The position numbers and the translations under genes were made by a program. 64,000 nucleotides of DNA. Origin: Marivirga tractuosa DSM 4126. Its GTDB lineage: Bacteria; Bacteroidota; Bacteroidia; Cytophagales; Cyclobacteriaceae. The stretch is from contig NC_014759.1 of NCBI RefSeq assembly GCF_000183425.1, forward strand, positions 2,759,001 through 2,823,000. Direction: 5' to 3'. Each line of letters starts with the position of its first letter. The stretch's first letter is position 1. Below the pieces are notes generated by a model that was given only the letters and a program-made list of their open reading frames with translations, was not told the origin of the DNA and ran no database searches. Of the stretch, positions 7,039 through 15,241 are shown piece after piece.

Positions 7039-7510
7039 AAATCTATTGGTTTCAAAGCCTTATTCTAACTAATTTTTTATAACATATTGAATATAAATAT
7101 TTTATAATTTATTGATTTTCATTAATTCATTCAATTTCTTGCTCTCCCGTAAGCTTGCAAGGTCGATTGTTTAGCTCTTTGTGTTCATGAGTACTAAAAT
7201 TAATAAAACGATAGCCTCAAGAATAATCTATTTGGAAATACTCGTTTTAAATCCAACTTCCAGAAAGCTTATGAAATTTTTATACTCCCAAGCAGAAGGC
7301 CTAAAAGTAGGGTTTCTAAAGGTTTCGGTTGATGTTGATTTGTAAATATAGAAATACCGTTCTAGTTTTCACCATATAAATATCACTATTCATCGAAAAA
7401 AAGAGAATTTAGTAATGAATTATGAATGAAGGATTGTGGTAAGGCTAGCGCATAAGCCTATATGTTCTAGCAATACCCAATTAGAGGAGGCTCATGAAAC
7501 GCCTTAAGAA
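7039..7510. other. Gene-free stretch
   Basis: About 470 AT-rich bases upstream of the interrupted ATPase gene and downstream of the lipoprotein gene. I see no open frame with protein-like content, no RNA gene and no strong hairpin. It should contain the ATPase promoter, which I cannot place. Confidence 0.6.
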
Positions 7511-8221
7511 TTACATTACCAGACTTAACAAATACCAGTGTTTACGTCTCTTGATCAGCTTAACCTTATTTAACCTATCGGAATTATATCCAACTGCAAT
7601 TTCAATTACTGCGGTATCTTGATTAATAATTGGTTCACCCATAATTCGACCTTCAGAAAGTATATTGACAAATTCATTTTGTACTTCTGATGGAAACGCT
7701 TCTATAGTGGTTAATTCATAAAGCCCTTCACCTAATTCACCATAAGGATCACCTATATGTCGCAATTTTGAAAAATCATTACTCTTTGCAGCTTCAAACA
7801 AATAATTAATGGTTCCTTCTGGAGTGCATTGGAAATCAAACGACTTAAATAAATTTGTCTTGGCTAATTCAGTTTGCAAATTAGCCTTAGTGGTCTTTAG
7901 TGTAGAAATAGTTTCTCTTTGTTCTCGCAATTGTCGTTTCTTAGTTGAAAGAGATCTTCCTATTACAAAATCATCTATTTCTTTCAATCTATTATTAGCA
8001 TGTCTGAGCTCAGTATCTATTTCCTCGATCATATTTTTGATCCAATTTTGTCTCAACTGTTTTCCTACCTCTATTTTCTCATTATGGATTCTTATTTCTT
8101 CATTTATCCTCTTTATTGAGTCAGCTACAAAAGCCTCTCGCTCTTTAATTTCTTCCTCTGTTGGACCACATGATACAGCTATCATGGATATAAAGAGTAC
8201 TAATAGAAATGGATTTATCAT
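7511..8221 (-). CDS. Coiled-coil lipoprotein of unknown function
   Basis: A 236-residue protein starting with a lipoprotein signal peptide: a hydrophobic stretch ending in IAVSCGP, with the cysteine near residue 18 as the lipidation site. Residues 22-120 are highly charged and heptad-like (many E, K, R, I, L), which suggests a long coiled coil. The C-terminal 100 residues contain FQCTPEGTINYLFEAAKSND, resembling small DUF4878/NTF2-like lipoprotein domains in which the aromatic-rich end (KRRKHWYLLSL) closes a sheet. It probably sits in the periplasm, anchored to a membrane. It is a single gene with no clear operon partner. Confidence 0.7.
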   Translation of the reverse strand: MINPFLLVLFISMIAVSCGPTEEEIKEREAFVADSIKRINEEIRIHNEKIEVGKQLRQNWIKNMIEEIDTELRHANNRLKEIDDFVIGRSLSTKKRQLREQRETISTLKTTKANLQTELAKTNLFKSFDFQCTPEGTINYLFEAAKSNDFSKLRHIGDPYGELGEGLYELTTIEAFPSEVQNEFVNILSEGRIMGEPIINQDTAVIEIAVGYNSDRLNKVKLIKRRKHWYLLSLVM

Positions 8222-8537
8222 TTTTCTGACAGATTAAAAAATTGGAGCTCTAAATTCCTTGGTAATATTCATTCACAGAAGGGGATAAAGGCTCTGGCTT
8301 TAAAACATAAATATACGGGATGAGTAAATTAATTCAAAGATATAACTATATGCAACAATAGATTTCGATAAACAATATCAAAGTATAGAACAATAGACTG
8401 GTAATAAGGATGAATTCCCCTAGACCTCATTTGCAAAGCGGCTTCTATAAATAATGAGTTTTCAGATCGAGTTGGATTGTTATCTTTTGCTGAATTAGAC
8501 CCACACAACACGCTTGCGCCAACGGTAGCAAAACTTT
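8222..8537. other. Intergenic stretch with repeat fragment
   Basis: About 315 bases between two leftward genes. A short piece at about 8508-8525 (ACGCTTGCGCCAACGG) is related to the dispersed palindromes elsewhere in the window. A 60-codon frame at 8329-8511 has no recognisable protein and I do not call it. Confidence 0.5.
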
Positions 8538-9215
8538 TTAAAATTTATACCCCAAAGTAATTCTGGCAACGGCATTTCTTACCGATTCTTCAAGCGGAAT
8601 GTCTTCATATTTCATTGTCCTGTAAAATCCGTAGTCGTAAGTGGCTTGAATAATGTATGACTTTACCTGCGTACCTAGACCAACTTGAATTCCATAGTCA
8701 ATTCGGTTACTAAATTTTGCTTCAAATTGATTTTCAAATTCCCTAGCTTCGCCATCTACAAATAATTCCGTAGTGCTATCATCAAATAGTAATAAATTAA
8801 CATAAGGTCCTGCTAAAGCATATAATTGTTGCTCTCCAAGCTTAAAATTGAATTTTAGGGTTATTGGTAAATCAAGATAATACTCATTAATAGAAGATTT
8901 AAAATCATATCTGTAAGATGCATTGGTGTTATCAAATCTGGGAATGTATATCGTTGATTCGCTGTATTCTCTTTTTAAAGAAAACAGTAATGCCGGGATA
9001 AGATCAAAATGATCGTTCAGTTTCATAGCAACGGCTGGGCCAATATGAAAACCGGGTCTGTACTCTATATTGATTGAGGATGTATTATCTTTTTGATGTC
9101 CCAAATTAGAAAAATTGATCCCACCCATAAGAAAAGCATCTTGGCCGTGGGCTACATTACTAAATAGCACAAATGATAAAATATAGATTAAAAGGGCTTT
9201 GCTTATTTTGCTCAT
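8538..9215 (-). CDS. Outer-membrane beta-barrel protein (porin family)
   Basis: A 225-residue protein with a cleavable signal peptide (hydrophobic core then VAHGQDAF) followed by alternating polar/hydrophobic strands: MGGINFSNLG, GFHIGPAVAMKL, LALAGPYVNLLL, YGIQVGLGTQV. It ends in ITLGYKF, and a C-terminal phenylalanine is usual for proteins inserted by the BAM complex. This fits the PorT-like beta-barrel family (OMP_b-brl_2) common in Bacteroidota. The cargo or function cannot be deduced. It is monocistronic; the upstream side carries the dispersed repeats at 9371-9483. Confidence 0.8.
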   Translation of the reverse strand: MSKISKALLIYILSFVLFSNVAHGQDAFLMGGINFSNLGHQKDNTSSINIEYRPGFHIGPAVAMKLNDHFDLIPALLFSLKREYSESTIYIPRFDNTNASYRYDFKSSINEYYLDLPITLKFNFKLGEQQLYALAGPYVNLLLFDDSTTELFVDGEAREFENQFEAKFSNRIDYGIQVGLGTQVKSYIIQATYDYGFYRTMKYEDIPLEESVRNAVARITLGYKF

Positions 9216-9370
9216 ACTAGAGTTTCATTTTTCTTTCTCGTCATCTTTTTTCTAAAAGGAAGGCTGAAATTACGCATTTGTAATGCAGATGCAATGATAG
9301 AGGTTAAGCAAAACAAATCCAATTTGAGTTGAAAATGATAACTATCTAGTTTTTAGGCAAAAAGCACAAG

Positions 9371-9483
9371 CGGACACTTGCGCTATTGGGTGGATAGGCA
9401 AATGTCACTATTGATCCTTCGCTTCTTCTTTTCTAATCACATTCTTGTTTCTTGATCTAAGTCCAAGCGGACGCTTGAACTAG
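9371..9483. repeat. Dispersed palindromic repeat, second copy pair
   Basis: CACAAGCGGACACTTGCGCTA begins near 9371, and GTCCAAGCGGACGCTTGAACTAG lies at about 9460-9483. The first matches the unit at 1082-1101 and the second the unit at 1039-1061. The two unit types therefore occur together twice in the window, in intergenic DNA both times. Confidence 0.65.
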
Positions 9484-9511
9484 TGGTGAGCTATCATTGG
9501 AGGAAAAATAA

Positions 9512-9587
9512 AAAAGCAAGAGCGGTTTAAAGTGATTTGTGCACTCCACCTAAGAAGTGATGGATCACCTTAACCGCTAGTGCTTTT
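9512..9587 (-). terminator. Long imperfect hairpin, probable terminator of the DUF2892 gene
   Basis: Nested arms AAAAGC/GCTTTT (9512-9517 with 9582-9587), AGCGGTT/AACCGCT (9521-9527 with 9572-9578) and GTGAT/ATCAC (9532-9536 with 9564-9568) build one long bulged stem. Read leftward, it follows the stop at 9608 by about 20 bases and ends in a T-rich run. It is longer than a simple terminator, so it could also be a repeat element. Confidence 0.5.
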
Positions 9588-9607
9588 ATTCAATCTGTAG
9601 TGATTTC

Positions 9608-9820
9608 TTATTTACTTTCTTTCATAGGACAGCTGGAAATCCCGAAAGGTGCGTAAAGAGGGCAAAAGCTTATCAAGCTGGTTAGTACAAAAACTCCTGC
9701 TAGTACTAGAAGCACTATACCTACTGTTCCTGAAATGATACCTGTGAAATAAAGAACTCCTACAATTGCAGCGATTATTACTCTAATAATTCTGTCTGCT
9801 GATCCCATATTTTTTTTCAT
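9608..9820 (-). CDS. DUF2892 small membrane protein
   Basis: A 70-residue protein, MKKNMGSADRIIRVI then two hydrophobic segments (IAAIVGVLYFTGIISG; IVLLVLAGVFVLTSLI) and a cysteine-bearing tail FCPLYAPFGISSCP. This is the YgaP-C-terminal/DUF2892 pattern, an inner-membrane module often linked to rhodanese or stress genes. A longer frame from 9877 exists, but the family begins at the MKKNMG start, which has AAGAAG just upstream. The Crp/Fnr gene lies 77 bases upstream on the same strand, so it may regulate this gene. Confidence 0.82.
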   Translation of the reverse strand: MKKNMGSADRIIRVIIAAIVGVLYFTGIISGTVGIVLLVLAGVFVLTSLISFCPLYAPFGISSCPMKESK

Positions 9821-9897
9821 CTTCTTAAAATTTAAATTGTTTTGCTTTATGATAGTATAAAGATAAGCGGTGCTCAATTCCTAGTCAGTGACTGCGG

Positions 9898-10524
9898 TCA
9901 CCACTCGCCAACAATTTTTATTTCCCCAGCCTTTTGTACCACTTTCTCTTCATTTTCCAGCTTTTTCAGCACTCGGGTGATCACTTCACGAGCTGTTCCT
10001 AATTCGTTCGCAATCTGGCTATGGCTCATTTTGATGGAATTAGTACTGGTCAGGGCGGATTTCTTTTTCAGATAATCATACAGGCGCTTATCCATTTTGT
10101 CCAGAAGCAAATGGCTTATAGTTTCCAGTAATTCTGAATACCTCAGGTTGTATTGAGTATAAAAGAGTTCATTAAAATCCGGGTATTTTTGCAGCCATTC
10201 AGGTAATAGCTGTACGGGAATTAAGATGATTTTGGAATCGGTTTCCGTAGTGGCAAAGACTTTACTTGGGCTGTTTTTTAGTGCCGCATTGAAGGTCATC
10301 ACACAACTTTGAGCTGGTTCTATATAGTACAGCAGTAACTCCTTCTCTTCAAATTTTGAATATACTTTCACTAAACCATCGAGGACAATGGGTAAGACCT
10401 TTACATATTGCTGCGCTCTTAAAATTTCAGTTCCTTTGGGAAATTCTTGTACAGTTGATTCTTGCAGTATTTTTTCCACCAAATCAGGTTTTAAAAAAGA
10501 CAATATCTTCTTTTCAGATTCCAT
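9898..10524 (-). CDS. Crp/Fnr family transcriptional regulator
   Basis: A 208-residue protein with an N-terminal cyclic-nucleotide-binding-type beta-roll (FPKGTEILRAQQYVKVLPIVLDGLVKVY) and a C-terminal helix-turn-helix, MSHSQIANELGTAREVITRVL, whose Arg-Glu-Val recognition helix is typical of Crp/Fnr proteins. I see no N-terminal cysteine cluster of the Fnr type, so iron-sulphur sensing is unlikely. The effector is unknown. It lies directly upstream of the DUF2892 gene in the same direction; in Bacteroidota this pairing suggests control of small stress or redox genes. Confidence 0.88.
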   Translation of the reverse strand: MESEKKILSFLKPDLVEKILQESTVQEFPKGTEILRAQQYVKVLPIVLDGLVKVYSKFEEKELLLYYIEPAQSCVMTFNAALKNSPSKVFATTETDSKIILIPVQLLPEWLQKYPDFNELFYTQYNLRYSELLETISHLLLDKMDKRLYDYLKKKSALTSTNSIKMSHSQIANELGTAREVITRVLKKLENEEKVVQKAGEIKIVGEW

Positions 10525-10642
10525 TAGTTGTGGTTTTAAAGAGTTTATGTACGCTGCTGTAAAGATATAGCTTTTCTGAATAAAGACTATTTATGAGAGA
10601 TCCTCCGCTCGAGCTCGATACAAACCAATTTACAGCCTATCC

Positions 10643-12157
10643 TCACATAAGCCCACCAAACTGAATCCCCGTCAATTCTGCCATGTCTTTCTTCCAGGTA
10701 GTGATGTCCTTAGGATTGAATTTATTCAAATGATCATGCCCACAAGCCCTGGCCATTACTTGCATAAGCTCGGTGGAGGCGCTAAAGAAATTATGAAGCT
10801 GCTGAGCTGATTTATCGATATTAATCAATTTCCTTAATTCCGGTTTCTGGGTGGCTACGCCTGCCGGGCAGTTGTTGGTATTGCACATTCTGGCCGCCAC
10901 ACAACCAATGGATTGCAATGCTGAATTGGATACTGCAATCCCATCTGCACCCAGCGCTAAAGCCTTAATAAAATCATCTGGTATGCGGATGCCGCCTGTT
11001 ATAATTAAGGTCACATCTTTTCTATCCATTTTATCAAGATACTTTCTAGCTCTGGCCAAAGCGGGTATAGTCGGTACAGAAATATTATTTCTGAAAATCA
11101 AAGGCGCGGCCCCTGTTCCGCCTCCTCTGCCATCTAAAATGATGTAATCCGCACTGGCGTCTAAGGCAAATTGTATATCGGCTTCGATGTGATTGGCCGA
11201 CAGCTTAAAACCGATGGGAATACCACCCGTTACTTCCCGAACTTTATCGGCAAAAGCTTTAAAGTCTTCAGCAGAGTGCAAATCATCAAAAGTAGGCGGT
11301 GAAACGGCAGCAGTGCCCTCCTTCAAATTCCGCACTTCTGCAATTTTACCCACTACTTTATTGGCAGAAAGATGTCCGCCTGTTCCGGTTTTAGCGCCTT
11401 GTCCGCCTTTAAAATGGAAGGCTTGCACGCGCTTTAGTTTCTCCCACTCAAAGCCAAATTTGGCGGAAGCGTATTCATAAAAATATCTGGAATTAGCGGC
11501 TTGCTCTTCATTCAGCATACCGCCTTCGCCAGAGCAAATGCCAGTTCCGGCTAATTCCGCTCCTTTGGAAAGGGCTACTTTAGCTTCTTCAGACAAAGCA
11601 CCAAAACTCATATCCGACACAAATAAAGGGATGTCCAGTTTTAAAGGTTTTTTAGCATTAGGACCGATGATTAGTTCGGTAGCCACAGGGACATCTTCCA
11701 TCAAAGGTTTGGTAGCCAATTGGGCTGCCAGAATTTGGATATCTTTCCATTGCGGCAATTCTGGGCCTGGTACACCCATAGCACCCATTTCTCCGTGATG
11801 CCCGGTTTTCGATAAACCGTCTTTGGCCAGTGCTTTAATAAAAGCCAAAGTAGGTTCTTCTTTGGTGGAACCCGAAGAAGGAACCGCCTCGCTTTTGGCG
11901 CTATCGTTTGATTCTTCTTTTAACGTGGCATGTGTTCCATCGCAATAAGGCGGATTTTTGCTATGCTTACACATGCAGAGATAGGCATCGCCCGTTTCTT
12001 CGGCCACAAATTGCTTTGGTGTTATATCAGTTTTCCTGTGGGAACCATCACAAAATGGTTGGTTCTGACTTAATCCGCAGGCACACCAATATTTTTCTTC
12101 GCCTTTGGTGAGTTCAACTTTAATGGGTTTTCTGTCGGCTATCTTAGGTTTACTCAT
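10643..12157 (-). CDS. Twin CDGSH iron-sulphur / glutamate synthase-domain fusion protein
   Basis: A 504-residue fusion. Residues 20-80 hold two CDGSH motifs: C25-x-C27...C36-D-G-S-H40 and C61-x-C63...C72-D-G-T-H76, each able to bind a [2Fe-2S] cluster by three cysteines and one histidine. After an acidic, serine-rich linker, residues 130-490 form an FMN-binding glutamate-synthase barrel with GGQGAKTGTGGHLSANK, LDGRGGGTGAAPL, ITGGIRIPDD and the [3Fe-4S] motif MCNTNNCPAGVATQ. It lacks the glutamine amidotransferase domain of GltB. The CDGSH part may deliver electrons to the flavin; the substrate is unknown. Confidence 0.85.
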   Translation of the reverse strand: MSKPKIADRKPIKVELTKGEEKYWCACGLSQNQPFCDGSHRKTDITPKQFVAEETGDAYLCMCKHSKNPPYCDGTHATLKEESNDSAKSEAVPSSGSTKEEPTLAFIKALAKDGLSKTGHHGEMGAMGVPGPELPQWKDIQILAAQLATKPLMEDVPVATELIIGPNAKKPLKLDIPLFVSDMSFGALSEEAKVALSKGAELAGTGICSGEGGMLNEEQAANSRYFYEYASAKFGFEWEKLKRVQAFHFKGGQGAKTGTGGHLSANKVVGKIAEVRNLKEGTAAVSPPTFDDLHSAEDFKAFADKVREVTGGIPIGFKLSANHIEADIQFALDASADYIILDGRGGGTGAAPLIFRNNISVPTIPALARARKYLDKMDRKDVTLIITGGIRIPDDFIKALALGADGIAVSNSALQSIGCVAARMCNTNNCPAGVATQKPELRKLINIDKSAQQLHNFFSASTELMQVMARACGHDHLNKFNPKDITTWKKDMAELTGIQFGGLM

Positions 12158-12224
12158 GATGGGTTATTTTTAAAGGTCAAGTTCAGTAGTTAAAATTTAT
12201 CCTGCATTCATCTAGATTAATAAA

Positions 12225-12770
12225 TTACGGCTCTTCCAAAAAAGTCATTTTAGATCTAAGTGTGCTAAGGGCCTGAGGTGTAATCCCTAAAAAAGCAGCT
12301 ATCATTCGTTGCGGGATTCGATTGGGGAGTTCGGGATAAGTTTTCAGAAAGTATTGGTATCGATCTATGGCAGGAGCACTCATCAACATCAATACCCTGC
12401 GCTGCAAAATTCCCATTCTTCTGTATAAAAGATGGGTATATTCTGTAATTTCCTGATTTGAAAAACTGGCAATGGTGAAGATATCCTGATCAAAAATCAT
12501 TACCTCGGAATCTTCCAAACAATCTATAAACAGTTGTCCAGGCTGGTCGTATTCCAATGATTCTATATCGCCCACAATCCATCCTTCAGGTGCAAAGCTA
12601 AAAATATGTTCTTTGCCTTTACTATCAATAATGTAACTTCTTAATATGCCTTTTTTAACATAATATCTATGGGCATTGAGTTCACCAGAGTGCTGAATGA
12701 TTTCTCCCTTACGATAGCTTTTGGTTTTGACGCTTGGATTATTTTCTAGTATGGATGCTAAATTCTCCAT
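12225..12770 (-). CDS. Crp/Fnr family transcriptional regulator
   Basis: A 181-residue regulator with a cyclic-nucleotide-binding-like beta-roll (YRKGEIIQHSGELNAHRYYVKKGILRSY) and a compact C-terminal helix-turn-helix (RMIAAFLGITPQALSTLRSK). This short form is common in Bacteroidota. A frame from 12923 would add 51 residues, but they are hydrophobic, overlap the neighbouring crotonase gene by 53 bases, and do not fit the family, so I start at 12770. It lies upstream of the CDGSH/glutamate-synthase gene, 67 bases apart and in the same direction, and may control it. Confidence 0.85.
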   Translation of the reverse strand: MENLASILENNPSVKTKSYRKGEIIQHSGELNAHRYYVKKGILRSYIIDSKGKEHIFSFAPEGWIVGDIESLEYDQPGQLFIDCLEDSEVMIFDQDIFTIASFSNQEITEYTHLLYRRMGILQRRVLMLMSAPAIDRYQYFLKTYPELPNRIPQRMIAAFLGITPQALSTLRSKMTFLEEP

Positions 12771-12870
12771 TGAGTAAATATAATAAATTTGCATGAGGAA
12801 TTTAGTAACTAAACTAGGCAGACAAAGTAGCAGCACTAGCAATATGCGGCATTCATTCGATGAATATTGC

Positions 12871-13683
12871 TTAATCTTTAAAATTAGGGGCGTGTTTTTC
12901 CATGCTCGCTTTAAAGGCTTCACTCAAATCATCAGACAATAGCATTGCGCTGTTCCATGTGGCCATGTAGTTTAGCGAATCATCAACGCTATGATCTCTG
13001 CTGTATTTCAATACTTCTTTAGTGCCTCGAATGGACAAAGGAGATTTTGAAGCTATAGTGGTGGCCAGTTTATGAGTGCTTTCCATCAATTCATCTCTTG
13101 ATGGTAAAGAATGATTCACTAAGCCAATTTCTTTGGCTTCTTTTCCATATACTTTTCTGCCCGTATAAGCCATTTCGGAAACTATGCCAGGAGAAATTAA
13201 TTTGGGCAGGCGCTGCAAAGTTCCTGAATCGGCTACCATTCCTAAGTCGATTTCTTTTATGGTGAAATAGGCATCATCACTGCAATAGCGCATATCACAA
13301 GCGGCAATGATATCGACTCCTCCACCAATGCATCCGCCATGCACTGCGGCCAATACTGGCTTTTTGCATTTTTCAATGGCATTAACCGCTTCTTGAAGGA
13401 TTAATACCAATCCTCTAATTTCCTCACTTCTTCTTCCTGCACATTCAATCTTTTGATATTGACTCACCGACATCAGCAATTCTAAATCGATGCCCGCGCA
13501 AAAGTTTTTGCCTTCTCCTGCTAACACAATGGCTCTTACTTCTGCTGTATCAGATAGTGTATCAAAGATTTCCTTCAACTCTGTCCAGGCTGGCTTATGT
13601 AATGCGTTTGATTTTTCTGGTCTATTGAAGAAAACAGTGGCTACTTTTTGCTCGATTTCAACTTTGAAATAATGATTATTCAT
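12871..13683 (-). CDS. Enoyl-CoA hydratase/isomerase family (dienoyl-CoA isomerase-like)
   Basis: A 270-residue crotonase. The first oxyanion-hole segment reads GEGKNFCAGIDLELL, the second AAVHGGCIGGGVDI. The catalytic segment KEIDLGMVADSGTLQRLPK closely resembles that of delta3,5-delta2,4-dienoyl-CoA isomerase, including an acidic residue in KEID and the aspartate before SGTLQRLP, so I favour isomerase over hydratase activity. It should act in breakdown of unsaturated fatty acids. Other beta-oxidation genes are not in this window. The sequence upstream of it, before the terminator at 13846, is a 160-base gap that must contain its promoter. Confidence 0.85.
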   Translation of the reverse strand: MNNHYFKVEIEQKVATVFFNRPEKSNALHKPAWTELKEIFDTLSDTAEVRAIVLAGEGKNFCAGIDLELLMSVSQYQKIECAGRRSEEIRGLVLILQEAVNAIEKCKKPVLAAVHGGCIGGGVDIIAACDMRYCSDDAYFTIKEIDLGMVADSGTLQRLPKLISPGIVSEMAYTGRKVYGKEAKEIGLVNHSLPSRDELMESTHKLATTIASKSPLSIRGTKEVLKYSRDHSVDDSLNYMATWNSAMLLSDDLSEAFKASMEKHAPNFKD

Positions 13684-13845
13684 GATGCAGTATTTTTTTC
13701 TTTTGTACTCAATTTTTTAGTTGCCTACTTCAATTTACGGATATTTACTTTTTTATCATGTATTTAACTATATCAAAAAGAAATTATTTGCCTGATGACT
13801 GCTAAAAGTGATTCATAAAGCAATTTAGGTTTTAAAACAATAAAA

Positions 13846-13871
13846 AAGGCTCAGAATTATTTCTGAGCCTT
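13846..13871 (-). terminator. Rho-independent terminator of the VOC gene
   Basis: AAGGCTCAGAA at 13846-13856 and TTCTGAGCCTT at 13861-13871 form a perfect 11-base-pair stem with a four-base loop. On the minus strand the stem is followed by a T-run, 20 bases after the stop codon of the VOC gene. Confidence 0.9.
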
Positions 13872-13891
13872 AATTTTGTAAGGTACTTTTT

Positions 13892-14422
13892 TTAGTCAGG
13901 TGAATAGGCACCTGAAGAGTAAGTTAGTTCATAGCTATGGGAATAGATTTCAAATACAATTCCGAATGGGTCTTCCACATATACCATCTTAAATGGTTTT
14001 TCTTTAGGGTAATATTCCCTGATCGGCATGCGCTGCTTACCGCCATTTGCTACAATTTTATTCGTTAATCCTTCAATATCTGGGTCTTGCACACAAAAGT
14101 GAAACAAACCTGTATTAAAAGGATTAAAATCAGGTGCCTCTTTTACACCATGCGGAAAGGAGAATAATTCAATGCCAATACCATCCGAAGTTGACATATG
14201 TGCTATTTCAAATTGCTCCCAATCATCTCCAAATACATCTATGCACATTTGGCCAATTGCTGTGTCTGATTCTTTTTTCACAACAGAAGGCTCCATAATG
14301 GTATACCAGCCCATTACATCGGCATAAAAAGCAACTGCCTTTCTAATGTCAGGGACGGTAATTCCAATGTGTGAAAATGATTTAGGATAGGTAGATTTCG
14401 CCATGATTTCTTTATTCTCCAT
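13892..14422 (-). CDS. VOC family (glyoxalase/dioxygenase-like) protein
   Basis: A 176-residue vicinal-oxygen-chelate protein. It shows paired beta-alpha-beta modules: SFSHIGITVPDIRKAVAFYADVMGW near the N-terminus and LFHFCVQDPDIEGLTNKIVANGG later, ending with YVEDPFGIVFEIYSHSYE. Metal ligands would be the H in SHIGI, the E in IELF, the H in FHF and the terminal E in FEIY, the standard VOC pattern. It begins five bases after the DJ-1-like gene stops, so the two form one transcript. Likely substrates are glutathione- or thiol-adducted aldehydes, or another small carbonyl compound; this is inference from neighbours. Confidence 0.82.
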   Translation of the reverse strand: MENKEIMAKSTYPKSFSHIGITVPDIRKAVAFYADVMGWYTIMEPSVVKKESDTAIGQMCIDVFGDDWEQFEIAHMSTSDGIGIELFSFPHGVKEAPDFNPFNTGLFHFCVQDPDIEGLTNKIVANGGKQRMPIREYYPKEKPFKMVYVEDPFGIVFEIYSHSYELTYSSGAYSPD

Positions 14423-14427
14423 TTTAA

Positions 14428-15222
14428 CTATTGCAATTTCTGTAATAGCAACTCTGCAGCTTTTTTAGAGGAAGCAGGATTCTGTCCAGTAATCAAATTA
14501 CCATCTTCCACTACATGTACACTCCAGTTTTCTCCCTTGGTGAAGGTACCTCCTTTTTCTGCTAACATATCTTCCAATAAGAAAGGAACTACTTCGGTTA
14601 ACTGAACCGCCTCTTCCTCTGCATTGGTAAAGCCGGTTACTTTTTTACCTTTTACTAAAGGCTCTCCATCTTTTCCTTTGACTTCTTTTAAAGCTGCTGG
14701 TGCATGGCAAACAAATGCCATTGGCTTGTCTTGCTCATTGAAGGTTTCAATCAACTCAATAGAAGTTTTGTCTTCTGCCAAATCCCAAAGTGGGCCATGA
14801 CCTCCAGGATAGAATACAGCATCATAATCTGCTGCTTTTACCTCTGACAATTTCTGAGTATTGGCAATGCGCTTTTGCACTTCCTCATCATTATTGAATC
14901 GCTTTGTGGCTTCCGTTTGGCTAGCTTCTGATTGACTTCTTGGATCAATGGGGGCTTTGCCTCCTTTTGGCGTAGCAATGGTAATGTCTACGTTTTCATC
15001 TTTCATGCTATAGTAAGGAGCAGCAAATTCTTCTACCCAAAAGCCTGTTTTTTCTCCTGTATCGCCTAATTCATCATGAGAAGTTAATACAAAAAGGACT
15101 TTTAGTTTTGCTGCTTTCTCTGTCTTTTCTTCGGTATTTTCTGCTTGCTTAGTATTGTTAGAATTGCATGCTGCAAACCCCATTACCATTACTGCTACTA
15201 TTAATAATTTAATGCTTTTCAT
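14428..15222 (-). CDS. DJ-1/PfpI (Hsp31/glyoxalase III-like) lipoprotein
   Basis: A 264-residue protein with a lipoprotein signal peptide (VMVMGFAACNSNN, lipidated cysteine near residue 19) and a DJ-1/PfpI domain: VLFVLTSHDELGDTGEKTGFWVEE at its start, YDAVFYPGGHGPLWDL, and the nucleophile elbow AFVCHAPAAL with the Cys-His pair. The strongest resemblance is to Hsp31-like class I glutamine amidotransferase-domain proteins that act as glyoxalase III or deglycases. Being exported and lipid-anchored is unusual for this mostly cytosolic family. It lies between a CurA-like reductase and a VOC protein in one leftward run. Confidence 0.85.
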   Translation of the reverse strand: MKSIKLLIVAVMVMGFAACNSNNTKQAENTEEKTEKAAKLKVLFVLTSHDELGDTGEKTGFWVEEFAAPYYSMKDENVDITIATPKGGKAPIDPRSQSEASQTEATKRFNNDEEVQKRIANTQKLSEVKAADYDAVFYPGGHGPLWDLAEDKTSIELIETFNEQDKPMAFVCHAPAALKEVKGKDGEPLVKGKKVTGFTNAEEEAVQLTEVVPFLLEDMLAEKGGTFTKGENWSVHVVEDGNLITGQNPASSKKAAELLLQKLQ

Positions 15223-15241
15223 CTCTTATTTTATTCTCTAA

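Larger units (their letters stand above)
9216..9607. other. Intergenic stretch carrying repeats and a terminator
   Basis: About 390 bases with no gene. It holds the two dispersed palindromic units at 9371-9483 and the long hairpin at 9512-9587. The promoter of the beta-barrel gene must lie near 9216-9300. Confidence 0.6.

Noticed and set aside
8329..8511. Possible 60-residue minus-strand protein
   Set aside because: No family, no ribosome-binding site, and it contains repeat-derived sequence at its start.
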